A stretch of 46,030 bases of DNA from Acinetobacter baumannii. Its GTDB lineage: Bacteria; Pseudomonadota; Gammaproteobacteria; Pseudomonadales; Moraxellaceae. Below are positions 9,212-18,161 of this stretch, one piece after another. A program made the translations under genes and the position numbers. Where the stretch lies: positions 1-46,030 of the forward strand of contig NZ_JADVOP010000031.1 of the NCBI RefSeq assembly GCF_016508585.1, written 5' to 3'. The notes below the pieces were generated by a model. The model was not told the origin of the DNA. It did no database searches and worked only from the letters and a program-made list of their open reading frames with translations. Numbering within the stretch: position 1 is the stretch's first letter; each line of letters starts with the position of its first letter.

Positions 9212-9237
9212 AAGCCCTTTTCTAAAGACGAGGGCTT
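9212..9237 (+). terminator. Terminator after the tail-anchored protein gene
   Basis: Stem AAGCCCT / AGGGCTT with a 12-nt loop, then TTGTG; a moderate rho-independent terminator. Confidence 0.65.
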
Positions 9238-9265
9238 TTGTGTATATAATCCATGCAATAATTAA

Positions 9266-9371
9266 GCGGGGAAAGTTCAATGAGCATGTGCTGGGATTCC
9301 CGGATGCTACTCTCAATCCAAGCATCAGCAACTATCGCTGCAGTCTTGTTCAGGTGTCGTTCAGAAAGCGC
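9266..9371. other. GC-richer islet of unknown nature
   Basis: About 106 bp with roughly half G+C, flanked by clearly AT-rich DNA. Several frames on both strands are open through it, none with a convincing start and ribosome-binding site. It contains an inverted repeat, GATGCT (9303-9308) / AGCATC (9321-9326). It could be a small RNA gene or a relic of a transferred gene; I cannot decide from the sequence. Confidence 0.35.
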
Positions 9372-9420
9372 TATATTTTTATATTCATAATGATAAACTA
9401 TCTGTAATTAGAGGTAGTTC

Positions 9421-9747
9421 ATGCAAAAAATCAAAGATTATTTTCAAAAATTATGCTATTCATTTCCTGTGGAAAAAATCTTGAATTCTTTTGTTGTTGT
9501 GATCATCACACTGATGATTGTACTGGCAACATTGGCTCTGTTGCGTCCAATCAGTCCGGAACAATATCAATATGTTATTCAATATTCACAACAAGCAGCG
9601 TATCCTCAAACCCAAAATATAGCCAATCAATTACGACATCAGGATCAAATCTGTGTTGCTGATTATCTGCGGTTATTGCGAGCCTATCACTTTGAAAATC
9701 AACGTGTCAGAGAATATCCTGCGGTAGATATTACCGATCCTGAATAA
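9421..9747 (+). CDS. Hypothetical protein with one transmembrane helix
   Basis: A 108-aa protein with one N-terminal transmembrane helix (about residues 24-43, SFVVVIITLMIVLATLALL) and a polar domain of about 65 residues (Gln-, Tyr-rich, ending PAVDITDPE) that should face the periplasm given the positive N-terminus. I recognise no family. A GAGG purine stretch precedes the ATG. It converges on the M16 peptidase operon, with 10 bp between the stops. Confidence 0.7.
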   Translation: MQKIKDYFQKLCYSFPVEKILNSFVVVIITLMIVLATLALLRPISPEQYQYVIQYSQQAAYPQTQNIANQLRHQDQICVADYLRLLRAYHFENQRVREYPAVDITDPE

Positions 9748-9757
9748 TATTCAAATG

Positions 9758-11368
9758 TTATTTTGAAGATTGTTCTTGAGGACGGATGGTTTTTTTAATG
9801 ATTAATGCTGGGATATCAGGCATCGGATCTGTCACTGATTTTTGCGTTTGATTGGGTTGGTTTTGATTATTCTCACCTAGATCTTCTGTTAGCATCTGTT
9901 TGAGTTCCTGTTGATCGAGTGTAGGTGCGACAATGACCAGCGTAAGTCGATCTGCACGAAGGTGCTTTTGAATGGCTGCTTGAACCTGTTTGACTGTAAT
10001 CTGACTCAGTTGTTTTTGATACTGGGCTAAATAATCAGCGGGCAGTTGATAAAATCCAATCGATGCAATTTGCGCATTAATATTTGCATTTGAACTAAAG
10101 GTCATGGGGAAAGAACGTAACATTCCTTCTTTGGTTTCTTCGAGTTGCTTCTTTAGCACAGGTTTTTTGACAAAATCACGTAATGCTTGATGTGCAACTT
10201 GAATACTGTCCATCAACTGATTTTGTTCAGTTGCATAATTCACACTGAAAAAGCCTTGTGCCAATGTGGTGGCCAATGTGCTATATGCGCCGTAGGTATA
10301 GCCGCGCTTGACCCGAAGTTCTTTCATAAGCACTGAATTAAAGCCACTGCCACCAAACATTTGATTGGCAACTTCTAAAGCCACGCGGTCGGGATCACTG
10401 CGTTTTATACCCAGATGCCCCATCATGACATTGGCTTGGGTAGAATTAAATGGAATGTAATGGAGATTAAAATCACTTTGCTCTTGTGGTTCAGGCAGTG
10501 CTGCAGCTGCTTCACCTTGAGTAATATTTTGGCTCATCGTATTGGCAAGTCGAGTAGCTTCAGCAGCACTAAGATTACCCGTAATGGCAATATTCATATT
10601 TTGGGCAACCAATAATTTCTGTCTAAACAAGCGTAGTAACTCAGGAGTAATTTTTTTTAAACTGCCATTGGTCCCAACAGTAGGTTCCGCATAAGGATGT
10701 TGTCCATATAATGCGCGATAAAAACGGATGTTCATCATCCTGCTTGGGTTTTCTTGAATTTGTTTTTGACCAACTTTGGTATTGTTGAGGACAAGATTCA
10801 GACCAGATGGATTAAACTGAGCATGATTGAGTACATGTAGCATCATATTGACTGCTGGATTTAATTTTTCCGGGTCTGACAGTACGCGTAATCTTACAAC
10901 AAACATGTCTCGATATGCGGTCACATTAAACTGAGCGCCCAATCCCTCGAAAGTGGATGCAATCTCTTTTGCTGAAAATTGATCTGTACCCTCCGTAATG
11001 AGTTTTGCTGCCATATTTGCCATACCGAATAGACCTTGCCCAAGGGCCTGGTCTTGTGAAGAACCTGCATTAAAAGTGAGCTGAATATCTACAATAGGGA
11101 GGTCGGTTGTCGATACAAATAAGGTCCTTACTTTTTGGATGTTGTCTAGATCTTGTACAAAGGGAGTCTGATACTGTTGCTGCTTATCTAAATTTTTTAA
11201 ACTCTGTAAGCTTGAACTGGCTTTTAATACTGTGTCATCTAAGACATTCTCGCTTTCATCATGATTGTCGATTTCGACTTCGGCGTGATTGACGCTTGAA
11301 TAGAGCAAGGTGATGAAGATGAGTAATGGTGTTGTGAATGGATAAATAGAGAATGATCTGAGATTCAT
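9758..11368 (-). CDS. M16 peptidase-like protein lacking the zinc motif
   Basis: A 536-aa M16-family protein with an N-terminal signal sequence (IYPFTTPLLIFITLLYSSVNHA), so periplasmic. The HxxEH zinc motif is absent: the equivalent place reads GLFGMANMAAKLITEGT. It keeps the R/Y substrate-anchoring pair in LRVKRGYTYGAYS (about residue 360). Two-chain M16B enzymes consist of one zinc subunit and one R/Y subunit, so this is most likely the non-catalytic partner of the gene just upstream, 13 bp away. AAGGACA precedes the ATG. The C-terminus is a low-complexity, Gln/Asn-rich tail. Confidence 0.88.
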   Translation of the reverse strand: MNLRSFSIYPFTTPLLIFITLLYSSVNHAEVEIDNHDESENVLDDTVLKASSSLQSLKNLDKQQQYQTPFVQDLDNIQKVRTLFVSTTDLPIVDIQLTFNAGSSQDQALGQGLFGMANMAAKLITEGTDQFSAKEIASTFEGLGAQFNVTAYRDMFVVRLRVLSDPEKLNPAVNMMLHVLNHAQFNPSGLNLVLNNTKVGQKQIQENPSRMMNIRFYRALYGQHPYAEPTVGTNGSLKKITPELLRLFRQKLLVAQNMNIAITGNLSAAEATRLANTMSQNITQGEAAAALPEPQEQSDFNLHYIPFNSTQANVMMGHLGIKRSDPDRVALEVANQMFGGSGFNSVLMKELRVKRGYTYGAYSTLATTLAQGFFSVNYATEQNQLMDSIQVAHQALRDFVKKPVLKKQLEETKEGMLRSFPMTFSSNANINAQIASIGFYQLPADYLAQYQKQLSQITVKQVQAAIQKHLRADRLTLVIVAPTLDQQELKQMLTEDLGENNQNQPNQTQKSVTDPMPDIPALIIKKTIRPQEQSSK

Positions 11369-11381
11369 GCTGTGTCCTTAT

Positions 11382-12776
11382 TTATTCTTTTGAATCTTCG
11401 GGTAATAAATACAAACTACTGAGATTGTCTTTGACAAAGTAAATATTGGCGATACGTTGTAAATCTTGCGGTGTCACTTTGTCATAGTGTTTAGGTAACT
11501 CATCCATCAAACGAAAACTTAAGCCGTTTACTTCTAAATTACCAATCATGTTGGCTTGTCCAGCAATATCATCTTGGCTATAGATCAAGTTGGAAACAAA
11601 GTTATTTTTCACTCGATCAAGTTCGGTTTGATTGACCAAGTCTGTTTTAAATAAGTTCATTTCTTTTTCAATTGCTTTCTGTGCTTCCTGGAGTGATACA
11701 CCATCGCTCGGTATGGCTGAAATCATAAATAAACTGTCCCCTCGATTATAGGGGTCATAACTGACACTGATGGCGGTGAGTGCTTTTTTATCGCGAATCA
11801 AACGATCTTGTAACCGCGCTGAAATTCCTCCATCGAGTAGTGATTGAATGATCGTCAGCGCATAAGCATCCTGTGGGTTTTTCGCTGTGGCAATGGATTT
11901 AACATTCCATGCCATAAATAGATTAGGGACGTGTACAGGGAGGTGCACTTCCATGTGTCGATAACCCATACGATCAAATTCCAGCACATCATTACGATCA
12001 GGAAGTTCTTTTTTGGGGATTGCTGCAAAGTATTTTTCGACCTGTTTCAATGCCTGTTCTGCATTGACATCTCCTACAATGACGAGTGTTGCATTATTGG
12101 GCGTATACCAAGTTTGATACCAATGTTTGAGATCATCCAGACGAATATTTTGCAGATTCTTCATAAATCCAATCACAGGCTGTCGATGATGGCTGGTTGG
12201 ATAGGCAATCCATTTAAAACGTTCAAAGGCAAGATTGCGTGGATTATCGTCTGTTCTTTGTCGTCTTTCCTCCATAACGACTTTGATTTCAGGATCAAAA
12301 TCCTGTTGTCTCAATACCAAATTGGTCATTCGATCTGCTTCAAGTTCTAGAGCTAAAGGAAAGTATTTTTTGGGATAAAGCTGATAGTAATTGGTGTAGT
12401 TGGTATAAGTTGCGGCATTTGTACGCCCGCCATAAATACGACTCAATCGTGCGAACTCATCATCAGGTACTTTCTTGGTTCCTTTAAACATCATATGTTC
12501 AAGGACATGTGAAATACCTAAAACATTGCCGGATTCATCACTACTGCCAACGCCGTACCAAATCTGGGTCATAACAATAGGGGCGCGGTGATCTTCGCGA
12601 ATAATGACTTTTAGACCATTCTTAAGTGTGGTTTCAAAAGTTGTACGTGCAAGTTGGCTTTCTGGTGCTGAATGAAGCTGAGTATTAAAAGTATAGGTGG
12701 ATAAGAATAATAAAGGCGCAATAATAACTTTGGAGTGTTGCATAAGTTGTAAGAATTTAGATTTCAAAATATACAC
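11382..12776 (-). CDS. M16 family zinc metallopeptidase
   Basis: A 464-aa periplasmic zinc peptidase of the M16 (pitrilysin) family with a signal-like N-terminus (VIIAPLLFLSTYTFNTQ). The inverted zinc motif is HVLEH (GISHVLEHMMFKGT), and the third ligand Glu lies about 75 residues on in VVMEERRQ. It should form a heterodimer with the downstream R/Y subunit and degrade peptides or misfolded envelope proteins. The GTG start at 12776 has AGG about 9 nt upstream; an ATG at 12743 would shorten the N-region to a more typical signal peptide and is a real alternative. Divergent from ftsY. Confidence 0.9.
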   Translation of the reverse strand: MYILKSKFLQLMQHSKVIIAPLLFLSTYTFNTQLHSAPESQLARTTFETTLKNGLKVIIREDHRAPIVMTQIWYGVGSSDESGNVLGISHVLEHMMFKGTKKVPDDEFARLSRIYGGRTNAATYTNYTNYYQLYPKKYFPLALELEADRMTNLVLRQQDFDPEIKVVMEERRQRTDDNPRNLAFERFKWIAYPTSHHRQPVIGFMKNLQNIRLDDLKHWYQTWYTPNNATLVIVGDVNAEQALKQVEKYFAAIPKKELPDRNDVLEFDRMGYRHMEVHLPVHVPNLFMAWNVKSIATAKNPQDAYALTIIQSLLDGGISARLQDRLIRDKKALTAISVSYDPYNRGDSLFMISAIPSDGVSLQEAQKAIEKEMNLFKTDLVNQTELDRVKNNFVSNLIYSQDDIAGQANMIGNLEVNGLSFRLMDELPKHYDKVTPQDLQRIANIYFVKDNLSSLYLLPEDSKE

Positions 12777-12952
12777 AGATGACCTAAAAAAATTATTCTA
12801 AATTTATAACTATTCTCAAAAAATGAACCATTTAAAGCAAGCCGATAATGTTGCATTTTGGTTCGCTTGTTTTATCGCTGCTTTAACGCTAAAAATGTTT
12901 CAATTTATGCTAAACTCATTGTTTTTAACGCTATGCTTTTCAAGGAATCGGC

Positions 12953-14062
12953 ATGCAAGAACAGCAAAATAAATTCTTGATTGATGCGGATATCGGGGAT
13001 GACGATGTCACATTACCTAGTTTACCAGCCGTCAATGTGCCTATTATTGAAAATAATAAAGTAGAAACACCGAAAACGGAATCTACTCAAGCCGATAGTC
13101 AAGAACAACAGATTGAGACGACTGAAGAAAAAACCAAAGGCGGTTTTTTCAGTCGTATGAAAGAAGGTTTGTCTAAATCGCGTAAAAGCTTCGCTGATGG
13201 GATGGTTAACATTCTGATTGGCGGGAAAGAGATTGATGATGAATTGCTTGAAGAAGTTGAAGAACAGCTTTTAGTCGCTGATATTGGTGTTGAAGCGACA
13301 AAGACCATTATTGCGAATTTAACCGAGCGTACTGAACGTGGAGATTTGATCTATTCGCATTCACTGTATAAAGCTTTGCAAGAAGAGTTGGTCACATTAC
13401 TTGCACCACGTGTAAAACCGTTACATATCGACCCAAATAAAAATCCATTTGTGATTTTAGTGGTAGGGGTAAACGGTGTTGGTAAAACTACCACTATTGG
13501 CAAGTTGGCAAAACGTTTGCAGGGTGAGGGTAAAAAGGTCATGCTTGCAGCAGGTGATACATTCCGTGCAGCAGCAACCGAACAACTTCAGATCTGGGGT
13601 GAACGTAATAATATTGCTGTTGTTGCTCAAGGTCATGGTGCCGATAGCGCTTCTGTGATTTTTGATGCTTTTGAAAGTGCGCGTGCCAAGGGTGTGGATG
13701 TTCTTATCGCAGATACGGCTGGGCGTTTGCACAACAAAAGTAACTTGATGTCAGAGCTTACCAAAGTAAAACGCGTGATGCAGAAAATTGATGCCACAGC
13801 ACCACACGAGGTGATGCTGGTTGTAGACGCGGGTACTGGGCAAAACGCCATTAACCAAGTTGAAATGTTTGATGAAGCTGTAGGTCTTACAGGTTTAACG
13901 ATCACTAAATTGGATGGTACTGCAAAAGGTGGGGTGTTATTTAATATTGCCAGCCGCACACATGTACCAATCCGTTTTATTGGTGTTGGTGAAAAAATTG
14001 ATGACCTGCGTCCATTCTCTGCTAAATCATTTGTTGCTGCACTTTTTGAAACGGATAAATAA
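12953..14062 (+). CDS. ftsY: Signal recognition particle receptor FtsY
   Basis: The SRP receptor GTPase, which docks ribosome-nascent chain complexes at the inner membrane. The first 75 residues form a short acidic A domain, then come the helical N domain (FADGMVNILIGGKEIDDEL) and the G domain: G1 GVNGVGKTTTIGKLA, DTFRAAATEQL (insertion box), G3 DTAGRLHNK, G4 TKLDGTAKGG and the closing GVGEKIDDLRPF. At 369 aa the A domain is shorter than in E. coli. AAGGAATCGGC precedes the ATG. It is monocistronic, ending in a strong terminator. Confidence 0.97.
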   Translation: MQEQQNKFLIDADIGDDDVTLPSLPAVNVPIIENNKVETPKTESTQADSQEQQIETTEEKTKGGFFSRMKEGLSKSRKSFADGMVNILIGGKEIDDELLEEVEEQLLVADIGVEATKTIIANLTERTERGDLIYSHSLYKALQEELVTLLAPRVKPLHIDPNKNPFVILVVGVNGVGKTTTIGKLAKRLQGEGKKVMLAAGDTFRAAATEQLQIWGERNNIAVVAQGHGADSASVIFDAFESARAKGVDVLIADTAGRLHNKSNLMSELTKVKRVMQKIDATAPHEVMLVVDAGTGQNAINQVEMFDEAVGLTGLTITKLDGTAKGGVLFNIASRTHVPIRFIGVGEKIDDLRPFSAKSFVAALFETDK

Positions 14063-14083
14063 TCTTAAACGTTATTAAGCGCC

Positions 14084-14112
14084 AAAAAACTCCGCCAAAT
14101 GCGGAGTTTTTT
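14084..14112 (+). terminator. Terminator of ftsY
   Basis: Stem AAAAAACTCCGC / GCGGAGTTTTTT with a 5-nt loop CAAAT; a strong rho-independent terminator 20 bp after the ftsY stop. Confidence 0.92.
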
Positions 14113-14113
14113 A

Positions 14114-14150
14114 TTTTCAATATCTTTTACAAAATAAAAGATATTGAAAA
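14114..14150. repeat. Perfect 16-bp inverted repeat
   Basis: TTTTCAATATCTTTTA (14114-14129) and its exact reverse complement (14135-14150) around a 5-nt loop CAAAA. It directly follows the ftsY terminator and borders the transposase relic. It is AT-rich, so an RNA hairpin would be modest; it may be a second terminator or an element-derived end. Confidence 0.75.
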
Positions 14151-14310
14151 TGCTCGGCTCAGTATAAATAGCTTTATCCATACCTGCAATTTATAGCTCG
14201 GTTGAATCAGGAGTAACTCTAGAGCTTGGTATGGTTCCATCAATGATAATCAGATCAATTGCTGTTCCAACTGAATTTAGCACCAAATGTATTTTGGAAG
14301 AGGGCTAAGC
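14151..14310 (-). pseudogene. Decayed IS5-type transposase fragment
   Basis: On the minus strand a 34-codon stretch (14295-14194) reads KIHLVLNSVGTAIDLIIIDG followed by T-I-P-S-S, close to the 'SSKIH.VV...G..I.F.ITEGT.HD' block of IS5-family DDE transposases. Upstream, a frame-shifted RSLA matches the preceding 'GRSRGG' stretch, and downstream, after a stop, comes IAGMDKAIY. Stops and shifts on both sides show it is dead. No terminal repeats were found. The rest of the 14063-14657 gap is AT-rich, with nothing else recognisable apart from the upstream region of the nitroreductase. Confidence 0.55.
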
Positions 14311-14657
14311 TCCGCATTTTGATTGTTTTAACAAGCACAAAACCATCATCGTTGTAATTTTTTAAATTCCGGCAGTGAGCATCAACTGAGAGAGGAGGAT
14401 ACTGATGATAAAAGTAAAGTATTGCCGTAAATGGTTTTTAAATTAATTGAGATAACGCACAAATGTAGCTAGGTCAAAGAGAATTCTGGTAATCCCTAAT
14501 CTTGTTTTTGAATGCTAATAAATGTTGCTATTTTCAATATTGTTCTAAATATAGAACACATTGTTATGTATTTATGCATGGAAACAGTCAAAATCATGCA
14601 ATAAACTCTGTCTATGTTAAAGAAAACTGCATATAGCGCCAAAGAAGGATTATCATC

Positions 14658-15251
14658 ATGTCATTTTTAAATCAAATCAAACATCGTCGTACAATTTATG
14701 CATTGGGTAAAGATATCAGCTTAGACCAAGCAAAAGTTGAAGAAATCATCAAAGATGCAGTAAAACATAGTCCATCTGCATTTAACTCACAATCTTCTCG
14801 TGCAGTCATTTTATTTGGTGATTCACACGTAAAATTTTGGACCATAGTTTTAGAAACTTTACGTAAAATTGTTCCTGCTGAAGCATTTGAAGGCACAGCA
14901 GGTAAAATTAACAGCTTCATTGCTGGCGCAGGTTCAGTACTATTTTACGAAGATTTAAGCGTAGTAAAAGGATTGCAAGAGCAGTTCCCACTTTATGCGG
15001 ATAATTTCCCAGTTTGGGCTGAGCATTCGACTGCAATTGCCCAGTTTGCAACTTGGACGGCTTTGTCTGAAGCGGGTATTGGTGCATCTTTACAGCACTA
15101 CAACCCAATCGTTGATGAAGAAGTTGCAGAAACATTTGAAATTCCTGCTGATTGGAAACTTCGTGCACAATTGGTATTTGGTTCAATTGAAGCGCCTGCT
15201 GGTGAAAAAGCATTTATTGAAGATGCTGCGCGTTTCAAAACATTTAATTGA
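14658..15251 (+). CDS. Nitroreductase family protein (FRM2/Hbn1-like)
   Basis: A 197-aa FMN-dependent oxidoreductase of the nitroreductase superfamily, in the small FRM2/YdgI-like group. The family opening RRTIYALGK, the FMN-binding HSPSAFNSQSSR segment and the GIGASLQHYNP motif near residue 145 are all present. Such enzymes reduce nitro compounds or quinones with NAD(P)H; the natural substrate is unknown. GAAGGA precedes the ATG. Codon use is highly biased towards common codons, so it may be well expressed. A strong terminator follows. Confidence 0.9.
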   Translation: MSFLNQIKHRRTIYALGKDISLDQAKVEEIIKDAVKHSPSAFNSQSSRAVILFGDSHVKFWTIVLETLRKIVPAEAFEGTAGKINSFIAGAGSVLFYEDLSVVKGLQEQFPLYADNFPVWAEHSTAIAQFATWTALSEAGIGASLQHYNPIVDEEVAETFEIPADWKLRAQLVFGSIEAPAGEKAFIEDAARFKTFN

Positions 15252-15318
15252 GGTTAAACGAGATCGAATCCATGTTGGATGAATGTTGCGTAGATTCAGA
15301 TCCGGCTTAATCCCATCC

Positions 15319-15350
15319 AACCTGCTTAAGGGACCAATCTTAAGCAGGTT
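15319..15350 (+). terminator. Terminator of the nitroreductase gene
   Basis: Perfect 12-bp stem AACCTGCTTAAG / CTTAAGCAGGTT with an 8-nt loop, followed by TTTATTT. Confidence 0.9.
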
Positions 15351-15825
15351 TTTATTTCCTCGATTTTTAAAACAATAAAGTCAATCATAAAGCTCATTCA
15401 ATTAATTTTAATCATTGCTTAGCATGCAATCGATCATGTTTTAGGTCTAAATACTGAACTATCAATCAAAGTCAGAATATTTCGAACAATTCTTTACATA
15501 GAATTTTTACTTTGCTTTATCGACATTGGGCTTTATTCGTGGCTTAATCTTTGCTCAAGCAAAAAAAGTGTATTTAAAAATGAGTAAATTAGCGTAGATT
15601 CAGCACTTTGGTCTAATTTAGACATTTTAAAAACTTTATACACTGTAAATAGCCATTCAAATTGATGATATTGTCGGATTTCTGATCGTTATTTTTTAAG
15701 TTAATGTATGTATTTATTTTAATTAAAATGATCACTATTTAGGAATGTGATAATACTATTCAGTATGGTTTAAATCGGTATACTAGAAACTCTTGTTATA
15801 AAAAGTAGCAATATCAGGAAAGACA
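15351..15825. other. Long gap upstream of malate synthase
   Basis: About 475 bp of AT-rich DNA ahead of glcB. It must hold the glcB promoter, but I could not pick a convincing -35/-10 pair. At 15505-15597 (+) a 30-codon frame ending in TAG reads like protein (ALSTLGFIRGLIFAQAKK) without a start codon or ribosome-binding site; possibly a gene relic. Nothing else is recognised. Confidence 0.4.
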
Positions 15826-17988
15826 ATGACTGCACGTATTCAAAAAGGCAAGTTAGCGATTGCTAAAGAACTTTACGATTTCATCGAAAATGAAGCACTA
15901 CCAGGTTCTGGTTTGGACAGTGAAACATACTGGAAAAACTTTGAGCAAGTTGTTGTCGATCTTAGCCCAAAGAATAAGGCGCTTTTAGCAAAGCGTGACG
16001 AGATTCAGGCTAAAATTGATGAATGGCACCGCAACAATAAATTTGAACTTGAAGCTTATAAAGCTTTCCTAAAAGAAATTGGCTACTTATTACCAGAAGT
16101 AGAAGATTTCCAAATCAGCACAGAAAATGTAGATGAAGAAATCGCATTATTGGCTGGTGCACAGTTGGTTGTACCTGTGCGTAATGCACGTTACTGCCTA
16201 AATGCAGCAAATGCACGTTGGGGATCTCTATACGATGCACTTTACGGTTTTGACGTTATCTCTGAAGAGGGTGGCGCAGAAAAAGGTAAAGGCTATAATC
16301 CTGTACGTGGCGACAAAGTTATTGCTTTTGCAAAGAACTTCTTAAATGAAACATTCCCGCTTGCAAATGGCTCACATGCAGATGCAACTCGATATGCAGT
16401 TGAAGATAAAAAATTAGTGGTCACCCTAAAAGATGGTTCAACCACCACTTTAGTAAAAGAAGCTCAATTTGTCGGTTTCAATGGTGAAGAAGCTGCACCG
16501 GTTGAAATCGTCCTGCTTAATAATGGTTTACATGTCATTATTGAAATTGATGCAAATAGTCCGATTGGTAAAACGGATGCGGCTGGTGTTAAAGATCTTG
16601 TATTGGAAGCTGCTGTAACAACGATTCAGGATTTGGAAGATTCGATTGCTGCTGTAGATGCGGAAGAAAAAGTTGAAGGCTACCGTAACTGGTTAGGCTT
16701 GATGAAGGGTACGCTTGAAGAGTCTATCGAGAAAAATGGTAAAACCGTTACTCGTAAATTAAACAAGGACCGTAGCCATAAGAACCTAATCGGTGGCGAA
16801 ACTACCCTCCATGGTCGTTCATTGATGTTGCTTCGTAATGTAGGTCATCTAATGACCAATCCGGCAATCCTTGTGGATGGTGCTGAAATTTACGAAGGAA
16901 TTATGGATGCTTTGATCACGCCATTGCTTTCTTTTGCAGACATTAAAGGTCAAAACGAAAACAAGAACTCTCGTAAAGGTTCTATGTATATTGTTAAACC
17001 AAAAATGCATGGTCCAGAAGAAGTTGCTTTCGCTGTTGAATTATTTGAACGCGCTGAACAAGCATTGGGTTTACCTGCAAAAACCTTGAAAATCGGAATT
17101 ATGGATGAGGAACGCCGTACATCTGTAAACCTGAAAAACTGTATCGCTCAAGCAAAAGACCGTACGATTTTCATTAATACAGGCTTTATGGACCGTACAG
17201 GTGATGAAATCCATACATTCATGGAAGCAGGACCATTTGTTCGTAAAGGTGAAGTAAAATCGCAAATTTGGTTCCCGGCATATGAAAACCGTAACGTGAT
17301 GGTCGGTCTTCAAGCTGGTTTACGTGGCAAAGCACAAATTGGTAAAGGCATGTGGCCAAAACCAGATATGCTTTTAGACATGTACAAAACCAAGATCGAG
17401 CATCCTGAAGCTGGCGCAAGCTGTGCTTGGGTTCCTTCTCCATCGGGTGCAGTGATTCATGCGATTCATTATCATCAGTGCAATGTTTCAGCGCGTCAGC
17501 AAGAGTTATTGAAGACTGAAGCTTTGCCATTAGATGATTTGCTTACTCCTCCGTTGGCGACTGATACAAACTGGTCTGAAGAAGAGAAAACCAAAGAGCT
17601 TGAAAACAATCTTCAAGGTATTTTGGGTTATGTTGTACGTTGGGTCGACTTGGGTGTAGGCTGTTCTAAAGTACCAGATATCAATAATGTTGGTTTGATG
17701 GAAGATCGCGCAACTTTACGTATTTCATCTCAACATGTTGCTAACTGGTTACGTCATGGCATCGTTACTCAACAGCAAGTTGAAGAAGTTATGCAGCGTA
17801 TGGCAAAAATTGTGGATGAGCAAAATGCCAACGATCCGGAATATACCAACATGGCACCAAGCTTTGATGGTTATGCCTATAAAGCTGCTTACGATTTAGT
17901 CTTCAAAGGCGGTGAGCAACCTTCAGGTTATACTGAACCATTATTGCACGCATACCGTTTGAAATTAAAAGGTTATACAGGTGATTAA
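15826..17988 (+). CDS. glcB: Malate synthase G
   Basis: Condenses glyoxylate with acetyl-CoA to malate, the second step of the glyoxylate bypass and of glycolate use, in the cytoplasm. At 720 aa it has the length of the monomeric G isoform. Markers are [16 protein letters not shown], the active-site region [19 protein letters not shown], and the barrel segment [16 protein letters not shown] followed by [16 protein letters not shown], with a C-terminal helical plug. An AGGAAAG ribosome-binding site precedes the ATG. It is monocistronic with its own terminator. Confidence 0.96.
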   Translation: MTARIQKGKLAIAKELYDFIENEALPGSGLDSETYWKNFEQVVVDLSPKNKALLAKRDEIQAKIDEWHRNNKFELEAYKAFLKEIGYLLPEVEDFQISTENVDEEIALLAGAQLVVPVRNARYCLNAANARWGSLYDALYGFDVISEEGGAEKGKGYNPVRGDKVIAFAKNFLNETFPLANGSHADATRYAVEDKKLVVTLKDGSTTTLVKEAQFVGFNGEEAAPVEIVLLNNGLHVIIEIDANSPIGKTDAAGVKDLVLEAAVTTIQDLEDSIAAVDAEEKVEGYRNWLGLMKGTLEESIEKNGKTVTRKLNKDRSHKNLIGGETTLHGRSLMLLRNVGHLMTNPAILVDGAEIYEGIMDALITPLLSFADIKGQNENKNSRKGSMYIVKPKMHGPEEVAFAVELFERAEQALGLPAKTLKIGIMDEERRTSVNLKNCIAQAKDRTIFINTGFMDRTGDEIHTFMEAGPFVRKGEVKSQIWFPAYENRNVMVGLQAGLRGKAQIGKGMWPKPDMLLDMYKTKIEHPEAGASCAWVPSPSGAVIHAIHYHQCNVSARQQELLKTEALPLDDLLTPPLATDTNWSEEEKTKELENNLQGILGYVVRWVDLGVGCSKVPDINNVGLMEDRATLRISSQHVANWLRHGIVTQQQVEEVMQRMAKIVDEQNANDPEYTNMAPSFDGYAYKAAYDLVFKGGEQPSGYTEPLLHAYRLKLKGYTGD

Positions 17989-18016
17989 TTTTACACTGTA
18001 GATTTTAATTTAAACA

Positions 18017-18038
18017 TAAAGCCTCTTCGGAGGCTTTA
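18017..18038 (+). terminator. Terminator of glcB
   Basis: Stem TAAAGCCTC / GAGGCTTTA with a stable UUCG tetraloop, 28 bp after the stop; the T-run is short. Confidence 0.85.
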
Positions 18039-18143
18039 TTGCTTTTAAAGGGTCAAAAAAGACAGTTTAAAGACCAGAAAATTTGTTTTAGCTGAAAGCC
18101 AACAACACGAAAACTCTGCTACAATTTAAAAGAGTTAATTATT

Positions 18144-18161
18144 ATGTTGAATTATAAATGA
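18144..18161 (+). CDS. Five-codon mini-ORF coupled to the oxygenase gene
   Basis: ATG TTG AAT TAT AAA TGA, whose stop overlaps the next start in the pattern ATGA. AGAG lies 11 nt before it, whereas the oxygenase ATG itself has no good ribosome-binding site, so translation might reinitiate through this minicistron. It could equally be chance. Confidence 0.25.
   Translation: MLNYK

Noticed and set aside
9266..9371. 4.5S (SRP) RNA in the GC-richer islet
   Set aside because: A short GCTACTCT match exists, but the highly conserved GGAAG-containing tip is absent.
11931..12350. 139-codon frame opposite the M16 zinc peptidase
   Set aside because: It is the antisense shadow of a well-supported gene and has no ribosome-binding site.
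12823..12972. 49-codon hydrophobic frame overlapping the ftsY start
   Set aside because: No ribosome-binding site, and it runs out of frame into ftsY; the region is better explained as the ftsY promoter and leader.
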